Shown one piece after another: positions 1 through 11,096 of a DNA stretch of 64,000 nt. Origin of the DNA: a virus. The translations under genes were made by a program, and so were the position numbers. Position 1 is the stretch's first letter. Each line of letters opens with the position of its first letter. The notes beneath the pieces are model-generated. The model worked only from the letters and a program-made list of their open reading frames with translations, did not search any database and was not told the origin of the DNA. The stretch covers positions 141,858-205,857 of IMG/VR virus record IMGVR_UViG_3300046170_000519; one strand, given 5' to 3'.

Positions 1-552
1 GTAAACTAATGTTGGTGTAAGTGGAGGAGAATAGGTAGAAGTATTACAATCGTATTCACATCCATCGACGCAGCTCGCTGATAAAGACATATCTTTATTA
101 GTTTCATAATTGCAAGCATTAGGATCATTACACACGTCATTTTGACTACAAAGAGCGAGATTAACACAAGCTGGAGCTATTCCATCTTGAAAATCTGCAG
201 AGCAGTAAGAAGTACTACCCGAAAGGTCATCGCCGCATGCATAATCTTCACAACTACATTGAAATCCGTCATCGATTGTAGCATCAGGGTCATAATTTCC
301 ATAAGACCCATCATATAAAACATCCATGCAACCTAGTATTCCTGTAGGCGTCGGTTGAGGAGATGTAGTGTTACTAGGAGTGGGATTAACTGAAGCAGAA
401 GATTGTTCTGTAAAATAAATTTTCGCCCCTTGTTTTAAATTAGAATCAAAAATATTATTATAAACTAATAATTTATTAATAGATATTCCATAGCTATCAG
501 AAATACTCTTTAAAGTATCTGATTTTGAAACAATATGGAATTTATTATTCAT
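1..552 (-). CDS. LysM-domain virion or fibre protein, C-terminal end outside window
   Basis: The ATG is at 552 and the frame is open to base 1, so only the first 184 residues are seen. Residues 4-46 form a LysM-like module: HIVSKSDTLKSIS, then YGISINKLLVYNN, then a LKQGAKIYF ending. LysM modules bind peptidoglycan or other GlcNAc polymers, so a role in cell-wall contact or in baseplate/fibre attachment is likely. A Pro/Thr-rich linker follows at about residues 53-72. After it come two Cys-rich stretches of the kind GC-x-D...NYDPDATIDDG and DPNACNYE, a motif common in surface proteins of marine Bacteroidetes and marine phages. The gene starts 3 nt after the stop of the upstream gene (556-2,196), so it belongs to the same minus-strand fibre cluster. 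The LysM call is from sequence pattern; the ligand is inferred. Confidence 0.75.
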   Translation of the reverse strand, partial: MNNKFHIVSKSDTLKSISDSYGISINKLLVYNNIFDSNLKQGAKIYFTEQSSASVNPTPSNTTSPQPTPTGILGCMDVLYDGSYGNYDPDATIDDGFQCSCEDYACGDDLSGSTSYCSADFQDGIAPACVNLALCSQNDVCNDPNACNYETNKDMSLSASCVDGCEYDCNTSTYSPPLTPTLVY

Positions 553-555
553 TAA

Positions 556-2196
556 TTAAAAAAGTCTATCGATTAATCCATGTTTAAACATTAAATTAGG
601 AGGAAATTTCGGAAAAGTTTTATCAATAGCAAATTCAGGTAAAACCTTTTGGTTTTGGCTATTAAATTGCCCAGAAAAAGGGTTTAAATGAAAAGACATT
701 TTTTCAGTTCTTTTTATAGAAGTAAAAGATTCATAACCACTTGATATAAATCGAACATCTGGCTCAAATATATAAGACAAAGAGATATGTAGAACTGGAG
801 ATCCTACATAAATTTTAGATTTATAAATTGGATCATCAACATACCTTCTCCAAAAATAAGAACCATCATTAAAATTAAAATTAAATGGGTAACTTTTTAA
901 TATTAAAAAATTATCATCAGAATTATAATTTAAAGCTGTTGAATATAATTCTAATTCTCCAGAAGAAAAAGAATAATCTCCTTCATTGTAAGTTATATCT
1001 TGATTAATTACAAAATGAGGAAGATTGCTATAATCTAAAGTAGTAAGCCAGTCATCTATAGAGTATAAAGCTGAAGGAAGTTCATTAAACCAATATTGTG
1101 TATTTAAGGAACATAAATTAAAGTTTACATCTTCAACATTTATGGTATTTTTAGTAAATAATTTTTTAAATAAAGATTCGTCTTTAATAAGCTGTTCAGA
1201 GTTTTGTGTTATTGTCGGTGTTTCGCTAGTATAACAAAGCACTGAAGCAAAATTACGAGGAGTATAATCTCCCAGAAGCGCTCTAAAAACAGATCCACTG
1301 TAAGCATAATCACTTTTATAACAAGAAGTTGGGTCATGAGTTAAAGTTTCGGTTGGTTCGGTTTTTAAATAAAAATCGTTAGACGCATTAATAGCCCCTT
1401 CTTCTACATTACTGTCGCTAGAGATTAATTCGCCGTATTGATTTTCGTTAATAAATGTAGCTAAATGTTCATAAAAACAATCATAATCTCCGCAACTTTT
1501 ATAAAAAACTCTATAATCCGAATCGGTTGAATTAACTTTTTCTGTTACTTCTGAAACTCCATGAAAGACAGACTCATGAGAAAAATGAGGTTTATCTCCG
1601 CATAATAAAACAGTGTCAGTATTAATAGCTTCAAATAGTTCAATATTAGTTATTGTTTCAGTATGAGTTGGGGTAAAGGGTGAATGAGTTTCAGTGAAAG
1701 TTGGGGTTGAGCATATTGAGCTACTAATAAGTGGAGGTGTAGTAAAAAAACTAGCATTTATATTTTTACTAAAACAGCCTTGATTGCAGTAAAAGACTGG
1801 ACGATAATAATAAGCAGTTGATTTATCATTGCTGTACCAATATTCCCAGTTTTGAATAATATCAACACTTTCATCTATATTGCTGTCGACAAATGAATCC
1901 ATAAATAATGCTGCACAAGTTACTTCAGGAGAAGAATAGGTTTCAGTAGAACAATCGTAAGTCCAGGAGACAGCACACATTGAAGAATCTATTGATAATG
2001 ACTCTTCGCAACAGTAAGAAACTGTATAAAGATTATTGCCATCTTTAGTTACTCCGTTTACGCTAAGAATATTTAAAGATAAAGTTGAACTGGTGCAGTC
2101 ATTAATATAAGGCAGTACGTCAGCAAAACTACTAAGCTTATCTGCTGTCGAAATAGTAATTTCAGAATTTTCAGGACATTTTTTATTTGAAGACAT
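556..2196 (-). CDS. Large Cys-containing fibre/adhesin-like protein with short Thr-Pro linker
   Basis: This is a 546-aa protein that I do not recognise. It starts with ATG at 2,196. The N-terminal half is rich in Ser, Thr, Asp and Cys. A short linker at about residues 163-183 (TPTFTETHSPFTPTHTET) has the same alternating-Thr character as the giant stalks next to it. After the linker comes a C-terminal domain rich in Tyr, Phe and Asn, as is typical of beta-rich receptor-binding domains. There is no membrane segment and no clear signal peptide. It lies between the C-terminal domain of the giant TET fibre and the LysM gene in one minus-strand series, so it is probably a virion surface protein. 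The 25-nt leader contains GTGTAAAA, also seen before two other fibre genes. No obvious Shine-Dalgarno site is visible. Confidence 0.6.
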   Translation of the reverse strand: MSSNKKCPENSEITISTADKLSSFADVLPYINDCTSSTLSLNILSVNGVTKDGNNLYTVSYCCEESLSIDSSMCAVSWTYDCSTETYSSPEVTCAALFMDSFVDSNIDESVDIIQNWEYWYSNDKSTAYYYRPVFYCNQGCFSKNINASFFTTPPLISSSICSTPTFTETHSPFTPTHTETITNIELFEAINTDTVLLCGDKPHFSHESVFHGVSEVTEKVNSTDSDYRVFYKSCGDYDCFYEHLATFINENQYGELISSDSNVEEGAINASNDFYLKTEPTETLTHDPTSCYKSDYAYSGSVFRALLGDYTPRNFASVLCYTSETPTITQNSEQLIKDESLFKKLFTKNTINVEDVNFNLCSLNTQYWFNELPSALYSIDDWLTTLDYSNLPHFVINQDITYNEGDYSFSSGELELYSTALNYNSDDNFLILKSYPFNFNFNDGSYFWRRYVDDPIYKSKIYVGSPVLHISLSYIFEPDVRFISSGYESFTSIKRTEKMSFHLNPFSGQFNSQNQKVLPEFAIDKTFPKFPPNLMFKHGLIDRLF

Positions 2197-2221
2197 GGCG
2201 GGGAATAATTTTACACATAAA

Positions 2222-5200
2222 TTAGTTCGTACAGTTGTATAAAATTTCGTAATTAAAAGTTGTGGAATAAATAGTCGTTAAACCATTTGTTGTAGTTATG
2301 GTATTTTCGCTGTAAGAAATAGAGGTTTCAATCAAATAAGATTCGATACCATCTCTAGATCCACATAAGTTTATAACATCTTTTTCTGTTGGAGCCCTAG
2401 GATCTAAGCTGGGATGTTGAGAAGAACTCTGTTGTGTATTGCTGATTTCGAATGTACTATAATTAGAGGAAGATGGATCTAATACAGGAATAGCTTTAGG
2501 AACATTAAGAACATTATGGTGGCAAGGAGAATCTTGAACGCAATCACTACATTTCGAATCATTCAAGCAAGCTGTAATTGAAACTTTATGATAACCATCT
2601 TTTTCAAAATCTATAGTATAATACTCTAAATTGAAATCAGAAGTTGATGTTGGCGTTGATTCATGATGCGGTAATTCTATATTAAAATTATATTTTTCAT
2701 AATTATTAGATTTTACTTCTTTTATTAAATTAGATGTATTATTTTCATATACTTTTATATCCGCTTCATCAATGGCATTTAAATCTCCATCATGAAATAA
2801 TCCGTAGTAGTAACTTTTATCTTCTACGTCCATAGTTCCATCACAAATACTGCAAGCTTCGGAATTAGAAAGGATTGGTAATAAATCAGTAAAGTGATAT
2901 TGATTATTATAATCTTTTCCAAAAAATCTTACATGTAAAGAAGCTTGAGAATAAGGTATAAATGCTGCAGCTCCTCGATTCGCCGCAACTTTTAATAGTC
3001 GAGGATATGATATATCAGTTGAAGTATGCTGTAATACTCCGTTAAAAGCTGGCGAACCATACACTCTAAATGGATTTGAATTATTAACAAAAACGATTAA
3101 ACCTGGATTTCCTCCAGCATTAATGCATATAACATTACTGATTGAGACTCCTTGAAGAGGAGAATCACACTCAACATACATTTCTAAAGGTAATTCTTCT
3201 GATGGAGTTGGGGTATGAGTGTCTGTGTCTGTTAATGTAGTAGTCGGAGTTTCACAAGAAACACAGCATTGATCGCAAGAATCTTGTGGGTAAACATCAT
3301 TAGCTTTAGGAGTATCAGTTGAATCTGCAGGAATAACTTTATTAATTAATAAATTATTGTTAAATTCCTGAGAATTTTTGAATTGACCTGCAGAACCTCC
3401 ACAAGAAGAAGCTGAAACCGCATTACAGAAAGAAACATCAACTTGAGAGTCAAATACATAACATTTAGAGGTTGAGAAATCTTTAATAACACTTGGGAAA
3501 TCAGCATAAGATTCAACTCCTATATAAGCTGGTAATGTAGCAGAAAGGCAGTTGCTAGGCTCAGAACCATCTCCACAGGTGTATGAGCAACTAATATACT
3601 TACCGCAGAGTCCAAAGCCACAAGTCTCAGTTTCAGTTTGAGTCTGAGTTTCTGTCTCTGTTGCTGTTTGAGTCTGAGTTTCTGTCTCTGTTGCTGTTTG
3701 AGTCTGAGTTTCTGTCTCTGTTGCTGTCTGAGTCTGAGTTCTTGTTTGAGTGTTTGTAGCTGTCTGGGTCTCAACCTCTGTTTCTGTCTCTGTCTCGGTT
3801 TGAGTGTTTGTTGATGTCTCGGTCTGAGTTCGTGTTTGAGTCTTTGTTACTGTCTGGGTCTCAGTCTCTGTTTCAGTCTCTGTCTCGGTCTGAGTTTGTG
3901 TTTGAGTCTTTGTTGCTGTCTGGGTCTCAGTCTCTGTTTCAGTCTCTGTCTCGGTCTGAGTTTGTGTTTTAGTCTGAGTCTGAGTTTCTGTCTCGGTCTG
4001 AGTTTGTGTTTGAGTCTTTGTTGCTGTCTGGGTCTCAGTCTCTGTTTCAGTCTCTGTCTCGGTCTGAGTTTGTGTTTCAGTCTGAGTCTGAGTTTCTGTC
4101 TCGGTCTGAGTTCGTGTTTGAGTCTTTGTTGCTGTCTGGGTCTCAGTCTCTGTTTCAGTCTCTGCCTCGGTCTGAGTTTGTGTTTCAGTCTGAGTTTGTG
4201 TTTCAGTCTGAGTCTGAGTTTCTGTCTCGGTCTGAGTTCGTGTTTGAGTCTTTGTTGCTGTCTGGGTCTCAGTCTCTGTTTCAGTCTCTGTCTCGGTCTG
4301 AGTTTGTGTTTCAGTCTGAGTCTGAGTTTCTGTCTCGGTCTGAGTTCGTGTTTGAGTCTTTGTTGCTGTCTGGGTCTCAGTCTCTGTTTCAGTCTCTGTC
4401 TCGGTCTGAGTTTGTGTTTCAGTCTGAGTCTGAGTTTCTGTCTCGGTCTGAGTCTGAGTTTCTGTCTCGGTCTGAGTCTGAGTTTCTGTCTCGGTCTGAG
4501 TCTGAGTTTGTGTTTCTGTCTCGGTCTGAGTCTGAGTTTGTGTTTCTGTCTCGGTCTGAGTCTGAGTTTCTGTCTCGGTCTGAGTCTGAGTTTGTGTTTC
4601 AGTCTGAGTTTGTGTTTCTGTCTCGGTCTGAGTTTGTGTTTCTGTCTCGGTCTGAGTCTGAGTTTCTGTCTCGGTCTGAGTCTGAGTTTGTGTTTCAGTC
4701 TGAGTCTGAGTTTGTGTTTCAGTCTGAGTCTGAGTTTGTGTTTCAGTCTGAGTCTGAGTTTGTGTTTCAGTCTGAGTCTGAGTTTCAGTAAAGGTATTTG
4801 TTTCAGTCTGAGTCTCTGTTTCAGTCTCTGTCTCGGTCTGAGTTTGTGTTTCAGTAAAGGTATTTGTTTCAGTCTGAGTCTGAGTTTCTGTCTCGGTCTG
4901 AGTCTGGGTTTCTGTCTCGGTCTGAGTCTGAGTTTCTGTTTCAGTCTGAGTCTGAGTTTGTGTTTCAGTCTGAGTCTGAGTTTCTGTTTCAGTCTGAGTC
5001 TGAGTTTCTGTTTCAGTCTGAGTCTGAGTTTCAGTAAAGGTATTTGTTTCAGTCTGAGTCTGAGTTTCTGTCTCGGTCTGAGTCTGAGTTTGTGTTTCAG
5101 TCTGAGTCTGAGTTTCTGTCTCGGTCTGAGTCTGAGTTTGTGTTTCAGTCTGAGTCTGAGTCTCTGTTTCAGTCTGAGTCTGAGTTTCTGTCTCGGTCTG

Positions 5201-7626
5201 AGTCTGGGTTTCTGTCTCGGTCTGAGTCTGAGTCTCTGTTTCAGTCTGAGTCTGAGTTTCTGTCTCGGTCTGAGTCTGAGTTTGTGTTTCTGTCTCGGTC
5301 TGAGTCTGAGTTTCTGTCTCGGTCTGAGTCTGAGTTTCTGTTTCAGTCTGAGTCTGAGTTTCTGTTTCAGTCTGAGTCTGAGTCTGAGTTTGTGTTTCAG
5401 TAAAGGTATTTGTTTCAGTCTGAGTCTGAGTTTCTGTCTCGGTCTGAGTCTGAGTTTGTGTTTCTGTCTCGGTCTGAGTCTGAGTTTCTGTCTCGGTCTG
5501 AGTCTGAGTTTGTGTTTCTGTCTCGGTCTGAGTCTGAGTTTGTGTTTCTGTCTCGGTCTGAGTCTGAGTTTCTGTCTCGGTCTGAGTCTGAGTTTGTGTT
5601 TCTGTCTCGGTCTGAGTCTGAGTTTGTGTTTCTGTCTCGGTCTGAGTCTGAGTTTGTGTTTCTGTCTCGGTCTGAGTCTGAGTTTGTGTTTCTGTCTCGG
5701 TCTGAGTCTGAGTTTGTGTTTCTGTCTCGGTCTGAGTCTGAGTCTCTGTTTCAGTCTCTGTCTCGGTCTGAGTTTGTGTTTCAGTCTGAGTCTGAGTTTC
5801 TGTCTCGGTCTGAGTCTGAGTTTCTGTCTCGGTCTGAGTCTGAGTTTCTGTCTCGGTCTGAGTCTGAGTTTGTGTTTCTGTCTCGGTCTGAGTCTGAGTT
5901 TGTGTTTCTGTCTCGGTCTGAGTCTGAGTTTCTGTCTCGGTCTGAGTCTGAGTTTGTGTTTCAGTCTGAGTTTGTGTTTCTGTCTCGGTCTGAGTTTGTG
6001 TTTCTGTCTCGGTCTGAGTCTGAGTTTCTGTCTCGGTCTGAGTCTGAGTTTGTGTTTCAGTCTGAGTCTGAGTTTGTGTTTCAGTCTGAGTCTGAGTTTG
6101 TGTTTCAGTCTGAGTCTGAGTTTGTGTTTCAGTCTGAGTCTGAGTTTCAGTAAAGGTATTTGTTTCAGTCTGAGTCTCTGTTTCAGTCTCTGTCTCGGTC
6201 TGAGTTTGTGTTTCAGTAAAGGTATTTGTTTCAGTCTGAGTCTGAGTTTCTGTCTCGGTCTGAGTCTGGGTTTCTGTCTCGGTCTGAGTCTGAGTTTCTG
6301 TTTCAGTCTGAGTCTGAGTTTGTGTTTCAGTCTGAGTCTGAGTTTCTGTTTCAGTCTGAGTCTGAGTTTCTGTTTCAGTCTGAGTCTGAGTTTCAGTAAA
6401 GGTATTTGTTTCAGTCTGAGTCTGAGTTTCTGTCTCGGTCTGAGTCTGAGTTTGTGTTTGAGTCTGAGTCTGAGTTTCTGTCTCGGTCTGAGTCTGAGTT
6501 TGTGTTTCAGTCTGAGTCTGAGTCTCTGTTTCAGTCTGAGTCTGAGTTTCTGTCTCGGTCTGAGTCTGGGTTTCTGTCTCGGTCTGAGTCTGAGTCTCTG
6601 TTTCAGTCTGAGTCTGAGTTTCTGTCTCGGTCTGAGTCTGAGTCTGAGTTTCTGTCTCGGTCTGAGTCTGAGTTTCTGTCTCGGTCTGAGTCTGAGTTTC
6701 TGTCTCGGTCTGAGTCTGAGTTTCTGTTTCAGTCTGAGTCTGAGTTTCTGTTTCAGTCTGAGTCTGAGTCTGAGTTTGTGTTTCAGTAAAGGTATTTGTT
6801 TCAGTCTGAGTCTGAGTTTCTGTCTCGGTCTGAGTCTGAGTTTGTGTTTCTGTCTCGGTCTGAGTCTGAGTTTGTGTTTCTGTCTCGGTCTGAGTTTCTG
6901 TCTCGGTCTGAGTCTGAGTTTCTGTCTCGGTCTGAGTCTGAGTTTGTGTTTCTGTCTCGGTCTGAGTCTGAGTTTCTGTCTCGGTCTGAGTCTGAGTTTG
7001 TGTTTCTGTTTCAGTCTGAGTTTGTGTTTCTGTCTCGGTCTGAGTCTGAGTCTGAGTTTCTGTTTCAGTCTGAGTCTGAGTTTCTGTCTCGGTCTGAGTC
7101 TGAGTTTCTGTTTCAGTCTGAGTCTGAGTTTCTGTCTCGGTCTGAGTCTGAGTCTGAGTTTCTGTCTCGGTCTGAGTTTGTGTTTCTGTCTCGGTCTGAG
7201 TCTGAGTTTCTGTCTCGGTCTGAGTCTGAGTTTGTGTTTCAGTCTGAGTCTGAGTTTGTGTTTCAGTCTGAGTCTGAGTTTGTGTTTCAGTCTGAGTCTG
7301 AGTTTGTGTTTCAGTCTGAGTCTGAGTTTCAGTAAAGGTATTTGTTTCAGTCTGAGTCTCTGTTTCAGTCTCTGTCTCGGTCTGAGTTTGTGTTTCAGTA
7401 AAGGTATTTGTTTCAGTCTGAGTCTGAGTTTCTGTCTCGGTCTGAGTCTGGGTTTCTGTCTCGGTCTGAGTCTGAGTTTCTGTTTCAGTCTGAGTCTGAG
7501 TTTGTGTTTCAGTCTGAGTCTGAGTTTCTGTCTCGGTCTGAGTCTGAGTTTGTGTTTCAGTCTGAGTTTGTGTTTCTGTCTCGGTCTGAGTTTGTGTTTC
7601 TGTCTCGGTCTGAGTCTGAGTTTCTG
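2222..7626 (-). CDS. C-terminal part of giant TET-repeat fibre (start not in this frame)
   Basis: The frame closed at 2,222 is open far beyond its first Met (3,181): codon by codon it runs without a stop through 3,628 into the TET repeat and stays in the TET phase up to 7,626. The product is therefore a stalk of about 1,330 alternating-Thr residues, then a Cys-rich domain (codons about 3,627-3,260, starting [19 protein letters not shown]), a second Thr-Pro linker (about 3,260-3,195), and a final domain of about 320 residues ending at 2,222. The Cys pairs suggest disulfide-stabilised or metal-binding tips. At 7,626/7,627 a 10-base loss shifts the repeat out of phase, so no start codon connects in this sequence. 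Most likely this is the receptor-binding tip of the protein that starts at 22,887. The short 319-codon reading starting at 3,181 is not the real gene start. Confidence 0.65.
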
Positions 7627-10217
7627 AGTCTGAGTTTGTGTTTGAGTCTGAGTCTGAGTTTCTGTCTCGGTCTGAGTCTGAGTTTGTGTTTCAGTCTGAG
7701 TCTGAGTCTCTGTTTCAGTCTGAGTCTGAGTTTCTGTCTCGGTCTGAGTCTGGGTTTCTGTCTCGGTCTGAGTCTGAGTCTCTGTTTCAGTCTGAGTCTG
7801 AGTTTCTGTCTCGGTCTGAGTCTGAGTCTGAGTTTCTGTCTCGGTCTGAGTCTGAGTTTCTGTCTCGGTCTGAGTCTGAGTTTCTGTTTCAGTCTGAGTC
7901 TGAGTTTCTGTTTCAGTCTGAGTCTGAGTCTGAGTTTGTGTTTCAGTAAAGGTATTTGTTTCAGTCTGAGTCTGAGTTTCTGTCTCGGTCTGAGTCTGAG
8001 TTTGTGTTTCTGTCTCGGTCTGAGTCTGAGTTTGTGTTTCTGTCTCGGTCTGAGTTTCTGTCTCGGTCTGAGTCTGAGTTTCTGTCTCGGTCTGAGTCTG
8101 AGTTTGTGTTTCTGTCTCGGTCTGAGTCTGAGTTTCTGTCTCGGTCTGAGTCTGAGTTTGTGTTTCTGTTTCAGTCTGAGTTTGTGTTTCTGTCTCGGTC
8201 TGAGTCTGAGTCTGAGTTTCTGTTTCAGTCTGAGTCTGAGTTTCTGTCTCGGTCTGAGTCTGAGTTTCTGTTTCAGTCTGAGTCTGAGTTTCTGTCTCGG
8301 TCTGAGTCTGAGTCTGAGTTTCTGTCTCGGTCTGAGTCTGAGTCTGAGTTTCTGTTTCGGTCTGAGTCTGAGTTTCTGTCTCGGTCTGAGTCTGAGTCTG
8401 AGTTTGTGTTTCAGTAAAGGTATTTGTTTCAGTCTGAGTCTGAGTTTCTGTCTCGGTCTGAGTCTGAGTCTGAGTTTCTGTCTCGGTCTGAGTCTGAGTC
8501 TCTGTTTGAGTCTGAGTACCAGTTTCTGTTTCAGTCTGAGTCTGAGTTTGTGTTTCAGTCTGAGTCTGAGTCTGAGTTTCTGTTTCAGTCTGAGTCTGAG
8601 TTTCTGTCTCGGTCTGAGTCTGAGTCTGAGTTTGTGTTTCAGTAAAGGTATTTGTTTCAGTCTGAGTCTGAGTTTCTGTCTCGGTCTGAGTCTGAGTTTG
8701 TGTTTCTGTCTCGGTCTGAGTCTGAGTTTGTGTTTCTGTCTCGGTCTGAGTCTGAGTTTGTGTTTCTGTCTCGGTCTGAGTCTGAGTTTGTGTTTCTGTC
8801 TCGGTCTGAGTCTGAGTTTGTGTTTCTGTCTCGGTCTGAGTCTGAGTTTGTGTTTCTGTCTCGGTCTGAGTCTGAGTTTGTGTTTCTGTCTCGGTCTGAG
8901 TCTGAGTCTCTGTTTCAGTCTCTGTCTCGGTCTGAGTTTGTGTTTCAGTCTGAGTCTGAGTTTCTGTCTCGGTCTGAGTCTGAGTTTCTGTCTCGGTCTG
9001 AGTCTGAGTTTCTGTCTCGGTCTGAGTCTGAGTTTCTGTCTCGGTCTGAGTCTGAGTTTCTGTCTCGGTCTGAGTCTGAGTTTGTGTTTCTGTCTCGGTC
9101 TGAGTCTGAGTTTGTGTTTCTGTCTCGGTCTGAGTCTGAGTTTCTGTCTCGGTCTGAGTCTGAGTTTGTGTTTCAGTCTGAGTTTGTGTTTCTGTCTCGG
9201 TCTGAGTTTGTGTTTCTGTCTCGGTCTGAGTTTGTGTTTCTGTCTCGGTCTGAGTCTGAGTTTCTGTCTCGGTCTGAGTCTGAGTTTGTGTTTCAGTCTG
9301 AGTCTGAGTTTGTGTTTCAGTCTGAGTCTGAGTTTGTGTTTCAGTCTGAGTCTGAGTTTGTGTTTCAGTCTGAGTCTGAGTTTCAGTAAAGGTATTTGTT
9401 TCAGTCTGAGTCTCTGTTTCAGTCTCTGTCTCGGTCTGAGTTTGTGTTTCAGTAAAGGTATTTGTTTCAGTCTGAGTCTGAGTTTCTGTCTCGGTCTGAG
9501 TCTGGGTTTCTGTCTCGGTCTGAGTCTGAGTTTCTGTTTCAGTCTGAGTCTGAGTTTGTGTTTCAGTCTGAGTCTGAGTTTCTGTTTCAGTCTGAGTCTG
9601 AGTTTCTGTTTCAGTCTGAGTCTGAGTTTCAGTAAAGGTATTTGTTTCAGTCTGAGTCTGAGTTTCTGTCTCGGTCTGAGTCTGAGTTTGTGTTTCAGTC
9701 TGAGTCTGAGTTTCTGTCTCGGTCTGAGTCTGAGTTTGTGTTTCAGTCTGAGTCTGAGTCTCTGTTTCAGTCTGAGTCTGAGTTTCTGTCTCGGTCTGAG
9801 TCTGGGTTTCTGTCTCGGTCTGAGTCTGAGTCTCTGTTTCAGTCTGAGTCTGAGTTTCTGTCTCGGTCTGAGTCTGAGTTTGTGTTTCTGTCTCGGTCTG
9901 AGTCTGAGTTTCTGTCTCGGTCTGAGTCTGAGTTTCTGTTTCAGTCTGAGTCTGAGTTTCTGTTTCAGTCTGAGTCTGAGTCTGAGTTTGTGTTTCAGTA
10001 AAGGTATTTGTTTCAGTCTGAGTCTGAGTTTCTGTCTCGGTCTGAGTCTGAGTTTGTGTTTCTGTATCGGTCTGAGTCTGAGTTTCTGTCTCGGTCTGAG
10101 TCTGAGTTTGTGTTTCTGTCTCGGTCTGAGTCTGAGTTTGTGTTTCTGTCTCGGTCTGAGTCTGAGTTTCTGTCTCGGTCTGAGTCTGAGTCTGAGTTTG
10201 TGTTTCAGTAAAGGTAT

Positions 10218-11096
10218 TTGTTTCAGTCTGAGTCTGAGTTTCTGTCTCGGTCTGAGTCTGAGTTTGTGTTTCTGTCTCGGTCTGAGTCTGAGTTTGTGTT
10301 TCTGTCTCGGTCTGAGTCTGAGTTTGTGTTTCTGTCTCGGTCTGAGTCTGAGTTTGTGTTTCTGTCTCGGTCTGAGTCTGAGTTTCTGTCTCGGTCTGAG
10401 TCTGAGTTTGTGTTTCAGTCTGAGTTTGTGTTTCTGTCTCGGTCTGAGTTTGTGTTTCTGTCTCGGTCTGAGTCTGAGTTTCTGTCTCGGTCTGAGTCTG
10501 AGTTTGTGTTTCAGTCTGAGTCTGAGTTTGTGTTTCAGTCTGAGTCTGAGTTTGTGTTTCAGTCTGAGTCTGAGTTTGTGTTTCAGTCTGAGTCTGAGTT
10601 TCAGTAAAGGTATTTGTTTCAGTCTGAGTCTCTGTTTCAGTCTCTGTCTCGGTCTGAGTTTGTGTTTCAGTAAAGGTATTTGTTTCAGTCTGAGTCTGAG
10701 TTTCTGTCTCGGTCTGAGTCTGGGTTTCTGTCTCGGTCTGAGTCTGAGTTTCTGTTTCAGTCTGAGTCTGAGTTTGTGTTTCAGTCTGAGTCTGAGTTTC
10801 TGTTTCAGTCTGAGTCTGAGTTTCTGTTTCAGTCTGAGTCTGAGTTTCAGTAAAGGTATTTGTTTCAGTCTGAGTCTGAGTTTCTGTCTCGGTCTGAGTC
10901 TGAGTTTGTGTTTGAGTCTGAGTCTGAGTTTCTGTCTCGGTCTGAGTCTGAGTTTGTGTTTCAGTCTGAGTCTGAGTCTCTGTTTCAGTCTGAGTCTGAG
11001 TTTCTGTCTCGGTCTGAGTCTGGGTTTCTGTCTCGGTCTGAGTCTGAGTCTCTGTTTCAGTCTGAGTCTGAGTTTCTGTCTCGGTCTGAGTCTGAG
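10218..11096 (-). repeat. Long direct repeat, copy 1 of pair at offset 7,995
   Basis: This segment of about 880 bp recurs at 18,213-19,091. The order of repeat words is the same, including two punctuation words, a gagtctggg variant and a tttgagtctgag variant at the same spacing. The offset is a multiple of three, so both copies are in the same TET phase. A related pair links 5,044-5,403 with 9,642-10,001 (offset 4,598). Confidence 0.75.
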
